A stretch of 64,000 nt of DNA from Neoscytalidium dimidiatum (Eukaryota; Ascomycota; Dothideomycetes; Botryosphaeriales; Botryosphaeriaceae): assembly GCA_037367355.1 (NCBI GenBank), contig CM074702.1, forward strand, positions 2,914,001 to 2,978,000, given 5' to 3'. Of the stretch, positions 33,040 through 46,430 are shown piece after piece. Numbering within the stretch: position 1 is the first letter of the stretch; each line of letters starts with the position of its first letter. Under the pieces are notes generated by a model, which did no database searches, had not been told where the DNA came from, and worked only from the letters and a program-made list of their open reading frames with translations. Position numbers and translations under genes: made by a program.

Positions 33040-35319
33040 CTATTTTGCAAGTCTTTCTAACTCCGCTATCCTCCGCACCATCTCCCGATTCTCTCTCTCC
33101 GTCCGCGTCAACCGATCCTGCAAGATCTGGACAGGGTTTTCGGATGCATCGGGGTTGTCCGCGCAATTCTGTTGTCTTCCTTCTCCCAGGTCCAATGTCA
33201 CTCGGAGCTGCTTATCATGCGTGTATACCTCTGCAGTACACTCATCCAGGTCCATGACAATTTGTAGGAAACGTAGCTGGGTGCCGACATCTAATGCGTT
33301 ATATTAGGATGAGATAACTTGAGTAGGAGGGGGAAAATGACCTTCGATCTCAATCTCTTGAAGCGCGGTTTTGGAGCAGAAGTTGAGGATGATGTAATCG
33401 TCAAGGATATTCCATTCCTGATATTTTCCTCCAGTCTGGAATCGACGTATGTGTTCGATGATGTCTGCCTTACTTCTCGATTGAAACACTTCAATCCCCC
33501 ATCTCTTGTGAAAGACATAAAAGTCAATTCTTCCGTCTTTGGTGTGGGAGTATTCCGAGAGGATCGGTAGACTGCGTAGCTCGTAGTTAAGACAGCAATA
33601 TAGTTCGTCTTGTAACGCTGCCTCTGGAATGCGTCGATGATTGCGCATCTGGAGAACAGATGGACTGAACCTTGCGATGGCGTTTAGACAGGTCTGTTGA
33701 AGCGAGGCTCTCTGTAAATTAGAGCCTAGTTCCGGACCTGGAAAGAGACGACGATACGCGACCCTGACTCTGATTAGTAAGGTATTCCTGTTGCAGGAGG
33801 CCATGCGGTATACCTTCGGTGTATTGGAGAAGCGAAAATGAAGGTAACCTCGTCAGCTCCAGGTCGATGCTGCTCCAGGTGGAGAAACCCCATCTTATAA
33901 CAAAACGAAAATGCATCGAACTCTTGTTGTACTCGTGTATGACCATATGGTTTTGCCACAACTTCGCGAAGGGCCTTTGAAACCTCTGAAAAGGTGATGG
34001 AGCTGAAGAGAGGATGTCGTAGACACCCTTTCACATGCCTCTCAGCCTCGAGAGTCCAGAGTCCTCTTCCACGTTTCATAAAGTCCAGGAATTCGTCGTG
34101 TTCGACAATGTTCTCATGGCACAGTCTCGGCGACCACACTCGATCGCGTCGCGCTCCTTCGGGAAGCTACGTAATGTTATTCTTAATCTTTATAGGATCG
34201 GAAAGAAGTAGAAATTACCTGATAAGACGAGAACTGAAAATATTTTAGAATCAGTCCCACCATGCCTGGATGACCGTCGGTAGCGGCGTGGAGGTACTCG
34301 GCTACACCAGCCTTAAGCTGGAGCCTATTAGCAATGGCCCACTTCTGAACGGTCTCTGCTGTTTCCTCCGGTTGGAAGAGCATATATGGACGGCCGGCTA
34401 TCGATGGACGTAGCTCCACACGTTGAAGGCGATCGATAAGGAGAGCCTGGGATTCCATGTTTGCCTCGTATCCGCTAGAAAACCCAACAGTGCCATAAAG
34501 ACAGACAAGCACGAACTTGGACTGCTGTCTGGTATTGTAATCCTTCAGTGTCCGAGTCCAAAATTCCTCTTCTTCATACGAATCTTGCGCTTCATCAATC
34601 AGATAGACTGTTGTAGCCGTAGGATTGTGTGGCCGATACGTCGCATTGCGCTCTTGCCATTTTGATCTTTTTTGTGCTAGGTACTGCCTGTATGGAAGAC
34701 CATCGCGCATTCTTCTACGCTTCCACTCAATGAATACCGGCTCCAGGTCCGGTTCGTTGTAGAGAATGTGACGGCCCAGCAGTCGAAGTAAGATCGTTTT
34801 GCCTACTTGGGGTGTGGCGCGGATGACCACTACTCTGGTGCTCTGTACCAGCTGCAAGATAGAACGAACCAGGTTAGGTCTCTTGCACACAAAATCGCAA
34901 TTAGGACTCCATCGGTGGCTTGCATCTTCGTGATCGTCCATCTTATGCCCACAGCGAATACATTCATCGGCTGGGTAGCGAAAGGCTCCTTGCGGGCAAG
35001 AGCAGGATTGACAGGGCCAGTGCGTGAGGGTAGGATCGGAACGCTCTGACGAAGAAAGGTTGGCAGTTGTTGGAGGCTGCTTCTTTTGGTTCAAGGACTG
35101 ATATGTAGAAGGTCGTTTTCGTGGTCTTTGCGAAGTAGAAAGGGCTCGTCTCGCTCTGCGAGGGTTTCCAGAAGCGACCAGATTTTGTATATGGCCATCC
35201 ATGGCCATTGTGCGAGAAGTCTTTATGATTGTCTTGGATAACGGCTTGCCAGAAGGAAGTGGCATCGCTTTCCCCTGTGCAGATTCTGTCTGGGCTTGAG
35301 AACGAGTAGTTACAGGCAT
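33040..35319 (-). CDS. Zinc-ribbon / P-loop ATPase / PD-(D/E)XK nuclease-like protein (Crinkler-type)
   Basis: Exons 35319-34219, 34166-33814, 33769-33342 and 33290-33040 join in phase to 710 residues; introns are 52, 44 and 51 bp, all GT-AG. The basic N-terminus (about 110 residues) is followed by a zinc-ribbon pattern CQSCSC...CIRCGH, a Walker A RATPQVGKT with LLRLLGRHIL, a Walker B TTVYLIDEAQDSY, and ATDGHPGMVGLIL near the end of the ATPase. The C-terminal third has a restriction-nuclease-like core: Glu in LQDELY, Asp in GRIDFYV and IEVFQS (E-x-Q where many have E-x-K). A coiled coil (ENREMVRRIAELERL) ends the protein. This ATPase-plus-nuclease order is known from Crinkler-type effectors and related fungal proteins; no LxLFLAK-type leader or signal peptide is seen. 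It may act on nucleic acid in the nucleus (inference). The gene is intact. Confidence 0.78.
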
Positions 35320-36215
35320 TTTTTTTTTTTGTTCAAGAAGTTGCTGGAGAGTTTCGCGGGAGATGACCGCAAGGTCGGTCTTTTCGTATCAATGTATTGG
35401 CCGTGTGTCTTTGTCACAAATCTCTAAGATGCATATGTTGTGTGACTATTGCAAGTGTCTGTGCGTTCTAAGGAATAAAGAGAAAAAAGGCGGCTTGAAG
35501 ACAGCGCTTGTGATTGGTACGAAGCTGGCTCTGTTCCCGTCATCCCACATTGTCCCGCATTCCTGGGAGTCTTGTCCTCCCTAGGCAGATCCTGTTTCCA
35601 ATCCTGTTCCTAGCCCAGATTTTGGCATACTGTGGAGTGGGAGGGAACGGGGTTCGGACAATGCTTATGGCCTAAGGTGCCAATTCTTATGTCTTGCGGC
35701 GCCAAGGCATACCTCGCATGCCATATCACTTGGAGATGTAAGTGAACAAAGGGAACAAGACATTCCAGGCTCGTAGCCTCCCCAGTATTCTATTGGTAGG
35801 CATTATTTCATTACTGAGATCATCAAATTTAAGAAGAACAGTCGTCATATTTGAAACTCTCCCTACGTAGGGTTTATTGCCTTTCCTGGGGAATGGGATC
35901 GTCGCACAATGCTTCCATTATTCCCTTCAGCCGGTATCGTAATAACTCAGAACCTATACGTAGGATCAATTATCCAATCCTCGCCACTCTTTATGATTCT
36001 GCTGACCATTCCGCTGACAATCCATACTTCCTACACGTACCCGCAAAGTGGTTTGAAAAGCCAAGTGTCCGCGTGCGGCATTCCATGTCTCCTTCCTGAA
36101 GCCACTCAACCATCACCGATAGCCGACTCGCACCCCTTTTGAAGTTGTAATGCGCTTCTAGAAATCGATACTGTGACGCAGGTAGATCTAGAAGTAATGT
36201 TTATGACGTGGTCGA
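35320..36215. other. Intergenic region, promoter of the ATPase-nuclease gene
   Basis: About 900 bp. A run of ten or more T directly precedes the ATG (35320 onward). No TATA box stands out. Two overlapping plus-strand ORFs near 35851-36142 look like chance. Confidence 0.4.
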
Positions 36216-36723
36216 CTAATTGCGGAGCTCATCGCGGCCGCCCGTTGCGCCAATCAGTAGCATCCATATCTCCCAATCATCGCGGTGGTGATGTGAGGTA
36301 AGCGTGTAATCGTATAAGAGAGAGGTTGTGATGTCTTCCGGAAAAGGGGCCGGATCATTGCCGGCTCTGATGGCCTGCACAAAGGTCGAGAAGAAGAGAC
36401 TCGTGTGCGGTCGCTTTTCACCCCAGTTCTTAAGGTATCGAGACCACATGGCGAGGACACTGTGATGATTCATGGGAGGGATGACTTCGAATACGCGGAT
36501 CGTGGTCTCGTCTCCGAGGCGGATGGTGTGGCGGACTCCGTCAGTTTGCATCTCAAAGAACGCGCTCAGTATCTGCGTGAAAGGATGATGCGGCCAATGC
36601 ATCGCTGAGAACACCTCCTTTAGGAGGCTGAAACCCCTCGAGAAAGTGTGAGCATTATGCGCCTTTAGCAAGGGGGACGACGGCTTCGTTGTAGCTTGGT
36701 TGGAGTTTCGATGGTAAAGGCAT
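36216..36723 (-). pseudogene. Small conserved-looking gene with a frameshift near its start
   Basis: The ATG at 36723 begins MPLPSKLQPSYNEAVVPLAKG and runs into a TAA at about 36658. One base later, in the next frame, HNAHTFSRGFSLLKEVFSAMHWP continues smoothly for about 145 residues to the stop at 36216 (LLIGATGGRDELRN). A single extra base near 36660 (GGCG for GGC) explains the break; no intron fits. The long part is hydrophilic with several His and Trp and no signal peptide. I do not recognise the family. If the extra base is a sequencing error, this is an intact gene of about 165 residues. Confidence 0.5.
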
Positions 36724-37781
36724 TGTAGTTGATAGCTGACACGTCGCGAAAAGTTTGGTTGAGTGGCCAGCTCGCTTGGTATCTACATTAAAGCGAGCAT
36801 CAAAGGTAGAAATAAAGTGGCGGAAGCGCTGCTTTCCAATGCCGCGGTGCCAATCTTACCGCAACTTTAATATCCGACCGTGTTGGACGAGGGTCCCCGG
36901 CCAAAGCTTATCCTTTCCTCAACTCGCCCGCGGTTTTATTTTACGCACATATACTCTACCTGTATCGGCCTGCGCCTCATGTTGACTTCCTTTGTGTTTC
37001 TTCGCTAGGTAAAAGAATAGAGCACCATCAACGCGTCGATAGAAACTAGACGTGAGACAAAATGAACTTGGCCAGACTTGGGTGATAGACACTCGAGACT
37101 TAATATACTTTCTTACTGAGCAACGCCTATTAAGAGGGGGGAAACAGACGATACGGTTGCGTTGGAAAAAAGTGTTACTACTACAAGCCGTCCATTAAAA
37201 CTCCTTCAACTCCCACCATAATGCCACTAAAGCCCGTGCCACTGGAAACGCTTCAAACCCACGGCTATCACCACCTCACGTGACGGCGAAATCCTCAGAA
37301 GAACAACAAAAGAAAAATTCAATAAAAGCCACCAAGCCACCAAACCCTTAAAATGCTCCTCAACTCAGCTCCAGACAAACCTCAAACATCCAAAAGCGGA
37401 AACAGAAAAACCAAAAAACATGCAGCTGAAGAAATGAGGGTATCTTGATTTTTCTCATAGACACTACTAATGGAGTTGTCTACATATATACTATGTCTGT
37501 TCTGTTCCTCGTTATGTAAAGTGTGTTCGGGGGAGTTGGATTAAAACCCCATTATCTAGATCCAATAAAAGAATTTGTCTCGCTCTCTATTTACAGGGAA
37601 TATAGCTTGTGTATCGAGGACTTCGAAGTCACAGAAAACCCCACCCAAATGTTTGAATGAAGACCAAAAAAAAAAAAAAAAACAGATGACAGATGCAATG
37701 CTAAAAAAACGACGATTCAAAATGACGAGATAAGAAACAATGCGCATGCGTCGCTTTTTCTTTTTCTTCAATTAGCCTCGA
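36724..37781. other. Intergenic region
   Basis: About 1.05 kb. The part nearest 37781 is the 3' flank of the glucan synthase gene, including a run of about 17 A at 37667-37682. No gene recognised. Confidence 0.4.
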
Positions 37782-40700
37782 TTACGGCTTCATGAGCTGC
37801 TCCTTCCGGAAGAACGTCGCGAAGCCGACGCAAATGCCCAGTTGCATCAGCAGACAGATCCAGAAGCTGGCATTCGCAAGGCCACTGGTCCCCACAATCG
37901 CGAAGTTCGGAAAGACTGGACCAGGGCCGAGGCGGTCGGGCGCCGTCGCGCGGCCCAAGATAGTGGCGATGGAACCGATGAACTGGGCGGCGATAAGGGA
38001 GAAGGTGTTGTGGAAGCGCGTCATCGTCTGCAGGAGCATCATACCGAAGCCGACGCCTTGAAGCGCATCCAGCACGCCGAGCCACAGCCACAGCGCGCGG
38101 GCGACCAAGGCGGATGCTGTCTGGTTGCTAATCCACGGGAGGTAGTTTGCGATGCCCGACACACCCCACAGCATCTGCGCCCAGCGTGGGGCGCCGACAC
38201 CGATGGCGAACATGGGCAGGATCCAGGAGTGAGACTTGGACAGGCGGCCGAGGTACCAGAGAAGGGCGGACCAGAGGATAATGAAGAAGAAGATGACGAG
38301 AATGAGGATCTGCCAGCCGCTGGCGTGGTTTGTTGTCCAGAGGAAGCGCCAGTTGCGGCCATACGGTGCGGAAAGCCAGTAGTTTTGCACGAACACGGTG
38401 ACGAAGAACCAGAGGATGATCTTGCGCTGGTACAGGGAGCGGTAGAACGAGGGCACATCACCAGGGATCTGACGGTAGTAGTTGGGCAGTCCGAGGTAGA
38501 CGACGACACCAACAACCCAGAACACCACCGCCAACGGGATGCAGACACCCGCGATGACGGCGGTTGGGGTGGCAGTGGTCGTCTCGATGCCAGCATCCGA
38601 GAGCTGAGTGAGTGCGGAACCCCAGTACCAGAGGGCACTGATGTAGATCTGCTGCGTACCCTGCACGAGACAGGCGCGGAGAACCCAGGTCTGGATCGGA
38701 GCACCACCTGAGAACGGTTAGTTGGTGTAAGGGAATGGACAGAAGAATGCAACTTACCCTCTTCCCCAAAGTTCAGCGCAAAGAAGATTGAGCCACTGGC
38801 AGACGCAACCGTGTACAGGCCGGATCCAACTCTCTGCGCCCACGTCTTTCCGAGCGAAGACAGCGCGAAAGGAGCAACACCGACGCAGAAGAAAGCCGCG
38901 CCGTAAAACAAGAAAGGAATCGAGAGAACATAGTAGGACTTGAGCCTGCGGTAACCATACCACCATAACACCGAAGACACTGCGTAAATCGTCGCGATGA
39001 CGTAAAGAGTCGTAGCGGACTGACCAACCTCTCCGGAAAGCAAAGACACCTGGTACGAGTTTGCCGCAACGATCTGGCCAAAAGCAAGGAAGAGCGAGTA
39101 GATGGGCCATTCGCCAATCTTGTACATCATGAACTTCTTGATACCAGTCGGGGTATCGTAGCCGGGGCCAAGCGGGTGCGTCTCATCGTAGGAAGAGTAA
39201 CTGCCGTCGTCCATCTCCGTCATAGTCTCGCGGGTACCGAAGGGGCTGTCGGGCCTCGACGACCTCATACCCGAAGGTGCGGGACTCGAAGGACGGGTAC
39301 CAGGGAGACCGAGCGAGAGCATGGAGCTGTCGTCCAGCGTCTTGCCCAGCTTTGCGTCACGATACGTGTTGAACCACTTCTTCTCGCTCTTGATGAGGAT
39401 GTCCTCAATGCAGAGCTGGTTCTCCGACGTGTTCGGGTTGAGCTTCTCAAGCTTCTTCTCGAATTCCCTCGAGAAGTAGCCGTTGGCGTCGGTGAAGGAC
39501 GGATCAACCTTCTGGAGGGCGAGATCGTGACGGGAGCCCACGACGGTGTCCAGACTGAGGACAGAAGAGTTGCTGAAAGTGGTATTGAAACTTGCAACAC
39601 TGCCTCTGTCCGGACCGCCGACAAGCCCAGCGCCCAGTAGCGGCGGGGGAGGTAGTAATGCATCGTGCTGGCCAGGAGAAGATCCAGGAGAATTGAGTGC
39701 GGGAGAGTATATGTCGTCGGGGCGAGGTGAGGGTTGGCCAGGTGAGTGCGGAGGTACGGAAAGATGGGCCTGGGAAACCGGTCTCGAACCAGTCGGTGTA
39801 CCCATGCCGAAAGACGCTTGAGAAGCGTTGGGAGATCCCTTGGGCGACTTGAAAATACTTAGCATCGACGGCGACTTGAGGCCAAGACCTTTGTGCTTGC
39901 CGGCCTGCTCGTTCGAAATCTTGATACACGTTCCCTGGAGGGTTTCCAGATCCTCAACCCATTGGGCGACGGGGAAACGCTGCTTGGCCGAACGAGCACG
40001 CATCTTTGCCCTGGTCTCTCTGTCCGACGCAAGAGCGTCGTGAATAGCGGACTTGAACTGGCGGATCAAATGCTTGGGAGTCATGGACTCCACGGTGTAC
40101 CACCAACCGGGCATCTGACCGAGACCACCGACACGAGCACCAACACCCAGAGCACCCTTACGACCGAATTCGACAGCGACGAGACCGAAGGGCTCATCAC
40201 GAGACGGAATCAGCGCAAACTCGGCGCCGCTGAAAATAAACGGCGGCAGAGCAGTGAACTCGGGCTTGGAGTAGACGCGGCCAGGGAAGAGCTCCATGAT
40301 CTTCTGGAGCTTGATGGCTGCGAAACGGCCGTACAGATCGATGACGGGACCAACGCAAATGAGCTGCACCTTGGGGTAGTTCTTCAAAATCGAAGGGAAG
40401 ACATCGGCGATGAGATCGACACCCTTTTGCATGGACCAACGGCCGACGAACACGAAAAGTTCAGCATCGGGGTCCTGGTTCAGGCCGGCCCATTCCTGCG
40501 CTTGCCTCTTTAACTCGGCACGTCCAGCCTCGTACTCAGGGTCGACCGGAACATCCTCAAGCGCTTTGTCCGCATCCTTGTCCCACTCTGCAGTATCCGT
40601 CGGATCCGGGTTGGGAAGACTTCCAATCTGCGGCAGACCCCAGAAAATGGGGTAACGAGCAAATGAACGCTTACCGTACTTGCGGGAGACACCGACGGCA

Positions 40701-43700
40701 CCGAAACCCTTTTGGTGGATACGAAGGTAGCTGGCGGCGGCGTGGAGCAAATTGAAAACCTCACCGAACTGGACGTAGCGCTTCGCGATCTCCTCGTCCA
40801 AGTTGAACACTGAGCAGACTTCCTTCACCTGGGCGTGCGTCCTCATGGGCCAGAGACCCTGGAACTCGGCATTGTGGAGTGAGAGAGCGCAAGGAATGAT
40901 GTCGGGCAGAAGGTACAGCGGCGCAAGGGCTCCGTGGTAGTCGTTGATGTGGTACAGGTCGATCTGAGGGAACCGCCTGACGCACTCGGCAATACACTGG
41001 TTCCAGGCGGAGTAGTAGATACCACTGTCAAGGTCGTCCATGCGAGGCGGGTAAGGCTCGGACTTGGTCTGCTGGCGGAAAACGGGCGCATCCAGGAGGA
41101 CGTAGGTGATGTTGCGAAGCTTGTGGATACCGACGTTGATCTGGTAGATCTTCTCCATGATGGTGATGTACATGGGCTCGGCCACCTCGTCAACCGGGTA
41201 GTCGACGCCGCCGACGCAAGGGACGACCCAGATGAGATCCTGGTGACCAAGAGACTTGCCCATCAGCTGCGCCATGACACCAAGACCACCAATCTTGATC
41301 TTGATGCCCCAATCCTCGATATCGTACTCCATGGTGGCAATCAGAACGGTGCGGCGCTTACCGCCGCCAGCCTCGGCATGGAGAGCAGAAACTTCGGTCG
41401 AGTCTGCGGCAGTGGTAACCTGGAGATTGGGAGTGGATTCCATAGCAGCCTTCTCGTACTCAGCCTTACGCTTCATCCTGCGGCGAAGAGCTAGAGGAAT
41501 GGACGCCTTGGCCTTCTGTGCAACACCAGTGGTGTTGAATTTGACCTGGTAGAACGACTTCATGTATGCGTAGATAGCGGCGGCGGCGGTGAGAACAGGA
41601 ATGATCCAAAGGAGAACGAAGAGCGCAAGCTGGTAGCCCATGTGGCCGACAGGCATCATGGTCAAAGAGCGACCATCATACGACACCACGAGCTTCCACG
41701 ACGTGTAAGGCGAGGACGGAAAATCGGTGATGTTGACAGTGTTGGCAGTCAGCGACGAAGGCGGAAGGCGGTCGAGAACGCCGTCACCGTCAATGTCGCC
41801 GTAGATGAAGGACTGGTCGGGCTTGCCGTTAGGATTCATGCCCCAGACGTTGAGCTGGAACTTTGCAGGCCACTCGGTGGCCAAGTCGAAGTTCCAGTGG
41901 CCGCTTTCGTTGACAGACATCTTGTTACTCAGGCCAGCATCGTAGCCGAACTGGTTATACGGACCGTTGACGAACAAGTGCGGGAAGGCGCGGACAGTGG
42001 TGCTGTCCAAATCACCCTCTTGCTGGTGCGCACTGCTAGCCACCAGGCGGCCCCAGTACTGCACAATGACGTGCTCTCCATCCCACGCCTGTTCCGAAGT
42101 TCCGGTCCAGTTCTTCGCAGGCATGGTATAGTTGTCGCCAGTATAATTGATCCAGTCGGTCCAAGACGAGCCCCAGTCTCGAGAAGCGCGGAACTTAGTC
42201 GCACCGGCTGCGTTGTGGGAAACGATCAGGTCTTCACCATTCTTGCCAACAAGCGTAGTCGAGAACTTGGCAGTGCGAGGGAAAACCACGGGGTTGTTCT
42301 CGGAGCCGATGCGGAACATGAAGTGGTCCTTGGATCCAGTGGGCGTTCCGGACGTCGAAGTCGCGTTGGTGACGGTGATGCGATGAACGCCATGCGCCAC
42401 GTTCGTCAGGGTTGCCGACCACTTCCAAGCGCTGGGCAGGGCGCCGTTGTACTCCCAATCCGTGGTATTGCTCATGGTCGTGCAGTTGATGCTGGCCGTG
42501 TCGATTGTGGGAGACGAGCCATCAGCAGAGTCGGAATCCAAAGAGATGGCCTTGGTGAGCGAGTCGCAACTCATCTCCTGGGAGAAATGGAGCTCGATAT
42601 CGACCTCTTCCTTCTCCGAGGAGCTGACGTTGGACTTTATGCGAGCGTCGTGGCCGGGTACGAATTTCGTGACGGAGGGAGCCGGCTGCGCAAAAGCGTC
42701 AACCGGGACAAGAGCCTTGAAACCCCACTGGTTCATCGTAATCGAGTCAAGACAGCCGTTAAAGTCCGTCTGGTCCTCCAAAGCAAGCTTCAGCGGCGAG
42801 GACTTGAGCGTGTATTCCTCGTACGGGTAGAACAGGTTCTTGACCGTGGTACCGGTATCGAACGGCGCAACCAGAGACCTGTTCTTGTCGGAACAATCAA
42901 AATCGTACGTCGTCGTCACATTGTCGTTGCTGTACAGCAGCCACACCATCTGGTTGCCCGCGCCATCCGAGAAATCCTGAAGACCCTCACGACGCCTCCT
43001 CACGACACTGCGGATACCCATTTCGGTGCCCGTACCGTTGGAACCGGGCATGTAGATCCAGTAGGTCAGGTTCGAGAGCTTCTGCAACTCGAATCCGTCA
43101 TTCAGCGTGGGGAACTGCGTCCGCAGCTCGTACATGCGCTTGATGATGTTGCGCACCGGGTGCGAAGGATCGCGGTGATCCAAGCTCACGGTGTCGTCGG
43201 TGCAGCCGGTCAAGGACTTGTTCAGCGGAAAGTTGGTGTACTTGGTGAACGGAATGCTGTAGCAACCATGATCCTGCCACGCAAGCGACGAGGACAGGGG
43301 CTGTCTGCCGAAAATGTAGTTGTCCGCAGTGCTCTCGAGAACGTAGTAGGCCTGCTCTTCACCCCAGAACAAAGCCGGGATACCGGGCATCACCAGAGTG
43401 GTGATGAAAAGACCGGCCAAATTCCTATCCGTGCCGTTTGTGATGCCGGGCCAGCGGAAAACGTCCTGGTTCGTGGCACCGTACAGGTGGCGCGGATCCA
43501 GTTCGCCAGTGTTCGCGTTGATCAAATCGTTCGTTTTCAGGATCTCGTTCCAAGCGTCGACCCAGTCGATCGGAATATCTCTCTCGGCCTCGTAAATACC
43601 ATCAATGCCCAGAAAACGCAGCAAACTTCTGTACACGGAGTAGTGGAAGGCCCAGGCATCGACTGCGCTAGTGTTGCGCATGTACACGGCAGGCGCGTTC

Positions 43701-45029
43701 GGCCAGCTGTTGTTCGCTTCGAAGGCCTCATCGTTGGTCTTGAATGCCATTTGCGGCTCCTTGCCCCTGCCAAGATAAATCGAACCCAGGGTGTTGTCGG
43801 ACACGATTTCGCCAGAAATCAAGAAGTTCTTCTTGCCAACCTTGGAGGCGCACTGGCGAATGTACTCGGACCAGCTGGCCTGGGCTTCGAGAGTGATGGT
43901 CAACTGCTTGTCGATGCGGAAACCGTCAAAGTCCAGCATGTTGATGGCAATGCACGAGTACAGCTTGAGCTTGTCCAACACGGTCGGCTCCCACTCCTTC
44001 AAACGGTCCTGGACGAAAGAGAACTTTGACAGCTGCTTCTGGTATTCGGGGTAGGTTCCGAAAGACTCGACGTCTCCAAACTGCGAGCGGTCAGCGGTCG
44101 GGGCCCGGCAGCGTCGGGCGCAAAGCCACTCACAAGATCAAATTCGGATTTCTTGCAGCTCTTGAAGTTGTCCGTCACGTTGGAGCCAACCATGGTGGCA
44201 TCCTTGGACCAGAACTTCGGCCACGGGCAGTCCTCTGTCTGTTCATTCGAAACATCGAAATCCCAGTAGCGCCGGCTCGTCTTGTAGACGGCGTTGTGCT
44301 CGTCCCACTTGAAGGGCGCGGTTCCGTTCAGGTAGCCCTCGAAGCCGATCAGGTCGGACATGGTGGACATGGTGTTGTCGAGGATCACTGCGACCGCATT
44401 AGCACCGATCGCCATGCGCATCGGGCGGAGATCATTGCGTACCGTACATGCCGCGATCGTGAATCTCGGTGATCGCGTCGCGCCATATTGTGATGTTGCC
44501 AAAGTGCCAGTCCAACAGCGTCAGGTCGGTGGGAGAATACGAGTCGGCGCTCCACGGCAGGTTGAGGAAGGGGCTGCCGGCGATGTACAGGCCCTAGTAG
44601 TCCAGCGTCAGCGCACACGGCCAGCCCAGCGATTGTTCCCGTCCCGTCCCGTCCCGTCCTGTCCTGTCCACGAACCTTGATTCCCATGCCCTGGATGTAG
44701 TCGAGCGTGTCGATGAGCCCCTGCATGTCGCCGCCATAGCGCAGCTGGTTGCTGGTGAGGTCGACCTCGAAGAGGGTGCCATTGATGTTGTCGTTCGAGG
44801 GGTCGCCGTTGACGAAGCGGTCGAGGAAGAGGGTGTAGAAGGGGAAGCGCCAGTTGTCGGGCGAGGGGTGGAACTGATGGTTCTCCCACTCGCCCCAGTA
44901 CTTTGCCGGGTCGGTCTCGCCCTGCTGGGTATTAAGGTTCCATTCGGCGTACTCGTCGAGGTACGGCAGAGCCCAGGTCCGGATTAAGCAGAGAGCGACA
45001 GTAGCGAACGAAAGACCCAGGCGCGCCAT
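37782..45029 (-). CDS. ags1: Alpha-1,3-glucan synthase
   Basis: Exons 45029-44676, 44593-44443, 44387-44134, 44080-38758 and 38707-37782 join in phase to 2335 residues, close to the usual 2,400. A signal peptide starts the protein; an extracellular GH13 alpha-amylase-like domain follows, with LDFDGFRIDK and a C-terminal beta region. One membrane segment (LALFVLLWIIPVLTAAAAIYA) leads to the cytoplasmic GT5 synthase with KIKIGGLGVMAQLMGK as ADP/UDP-glucose site and GRWSMQKGVDLI. A Ser/Pro-rich linker and about a dozen C-terminal membrane helices complete it. It polymerises and exports alpha-1,3-glucan of the cell wall at the plasma membrane. Whether it corresponds to agsA, agsB or another paralogue cannot be told here. 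Intron 1 contains a GTCCC repeat. It is divergent from the alpha-amylase gene. Confidence 0.96.
44633..44668. repeat. GTCCC pentanucleotide repeat inside glucan synthase intron 1
   Basis: About seven copies of GTCCC or GTCCT in tandem on the plus strand, wholly within the 82-bp intron 44594-44675; length changes here would not touch the coding frame. Confidence 0.75.
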
Positions 45030-46087
45030 AATGCAAAACGAGAAAAAAAAAAGAGAAAAGCGAGTGTAGGGCTGCAGGGAGCAGAGAGGAGAGACTTCTC
45101 TGCTCGTCTGCGGAGTGGTGGGCGAGGAGCTTGACGGGTACGGTTAGTACCGAGCCGGTCCTTAGCCTTTACTACTCTGAAGATTTGGTGCTAATTCCTC
45201 CTGAATCTGCTAGGCTGCGGCAAAGGCATAATCGCAAATACGAGCAGGGGGAGGAGGGGGGGGGGGGGGGAGAGAATGGGGACGGGGAGTCGGATTGGGG
45301 CACTCGCACGAGTGGATGGGCTGGAGAAAAGAGACGGACGACTCTGCGTGACGGAAGATAAGCCGTGGAGCGGGCAGGGAAGAGCTCGGCTGGCACAGAT
45401 GCTGGGATCCGCGCAGGCTGGAGCGGACGTGCGCCTGGGTGCTATTGATAGATACGGCAAGCCCTGGGCAGGCCGGCACCGGCTGATCGAGGCTCTGCGC
45501 AGGGCTTATGGGTCGTGGAGAGCACGCAAATGAGCCGGGAGGGCCAATGAAACCCGGCCGGCGGCTGGAAGGAGCAGTGGCTTGGTTCCTGCGGGCACGC
45601 TGGCTGGGGCGGGCTGAGCAGAAGAGGCTCAGGCTGTGGTGAGCAGGGCGCACGGGCTGCCGTTTTGAGGCGTGTATTGGTGACTTGATACAAAACACGG
45701 CCGTTTCTCGAGAATTCGACACGAGCAGCCAAGCGAGGACCGCCCCACGGGCCACGACGGTGGATCACCGCGCACGCGCCACGGCCTGGGGCCATCGTCG
45801 AGGTTGCAGGGCTGGCCGGGTTACGAGACAGTCAGTCAAAGTAGGATACGAGGCCACGGCCATGGCCACGGCCACGGCCACACGCCGGTCGGCGGCCGAC
45901 GGAGAGACTGCGGACGCAGAGGACACAGGGGGGAGAGAGGATGCATGTCGCAACGGGCGCCGAACCACGGGTGAGGGTGGTGTGTGGCCAGAGCTGCAAA
46001 CGCGTCGCTGGACGAGGGCGACGACGCTGCCGCGCGGGCGCTGAGCTGGTGCGGAATCGGGGACGGACAGACGGGGGGAGGGCCACG

Positions 46088-46119
46088 GCGGGCGGCGGCG
46101 GCGGCGGCGGCGGCGGCGG
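46088..46119. repeat. GGC trinucleotide repeat
   Basis: About ten GGC units in the divergent promoter. Confidence 0.7.
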
Positions 46120-46398
46120 ATCGTGGGCGCTCGCGGGCATTGGTGCGATTGCAGGTGTGGGCAGAATGTGGGCGAGGTCGAAAAAAGGACGCTCGCTTGG
46201 GCGATAGCGCTAGGCCGGAACGGGAGTGGCCCCGGTCCGGGCCTGCGGTTCGCCTGAGAGGCTGCGCCCATCAATTTCACCTATACGAGCACCCATGCCG
46301 GCACCACCGTCCACCGCCCTCCATGTCATCCCAGCAGCCCACAGCCCACAGCCCACAGCCCACCCTCGTCGCATGAACGGCCCTAGCCCTGCGACCGG

Positions 46399-46399
<1 letters not shown>

Positions 46400-46430
<31 letters not shown>
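46400..46430. repeat. GCT trinucleotide repeat
   Basis: About ten GCT units, some 245 bp before the alpha-amylase ATG. Confidence 0.75.

Noticed and set aside
41642..44029. 795-codon ORF on the plus strand
   Set aside because: Antisense shadow of the glucan synthase gene; no motif, and the minus strand has a complete family match.
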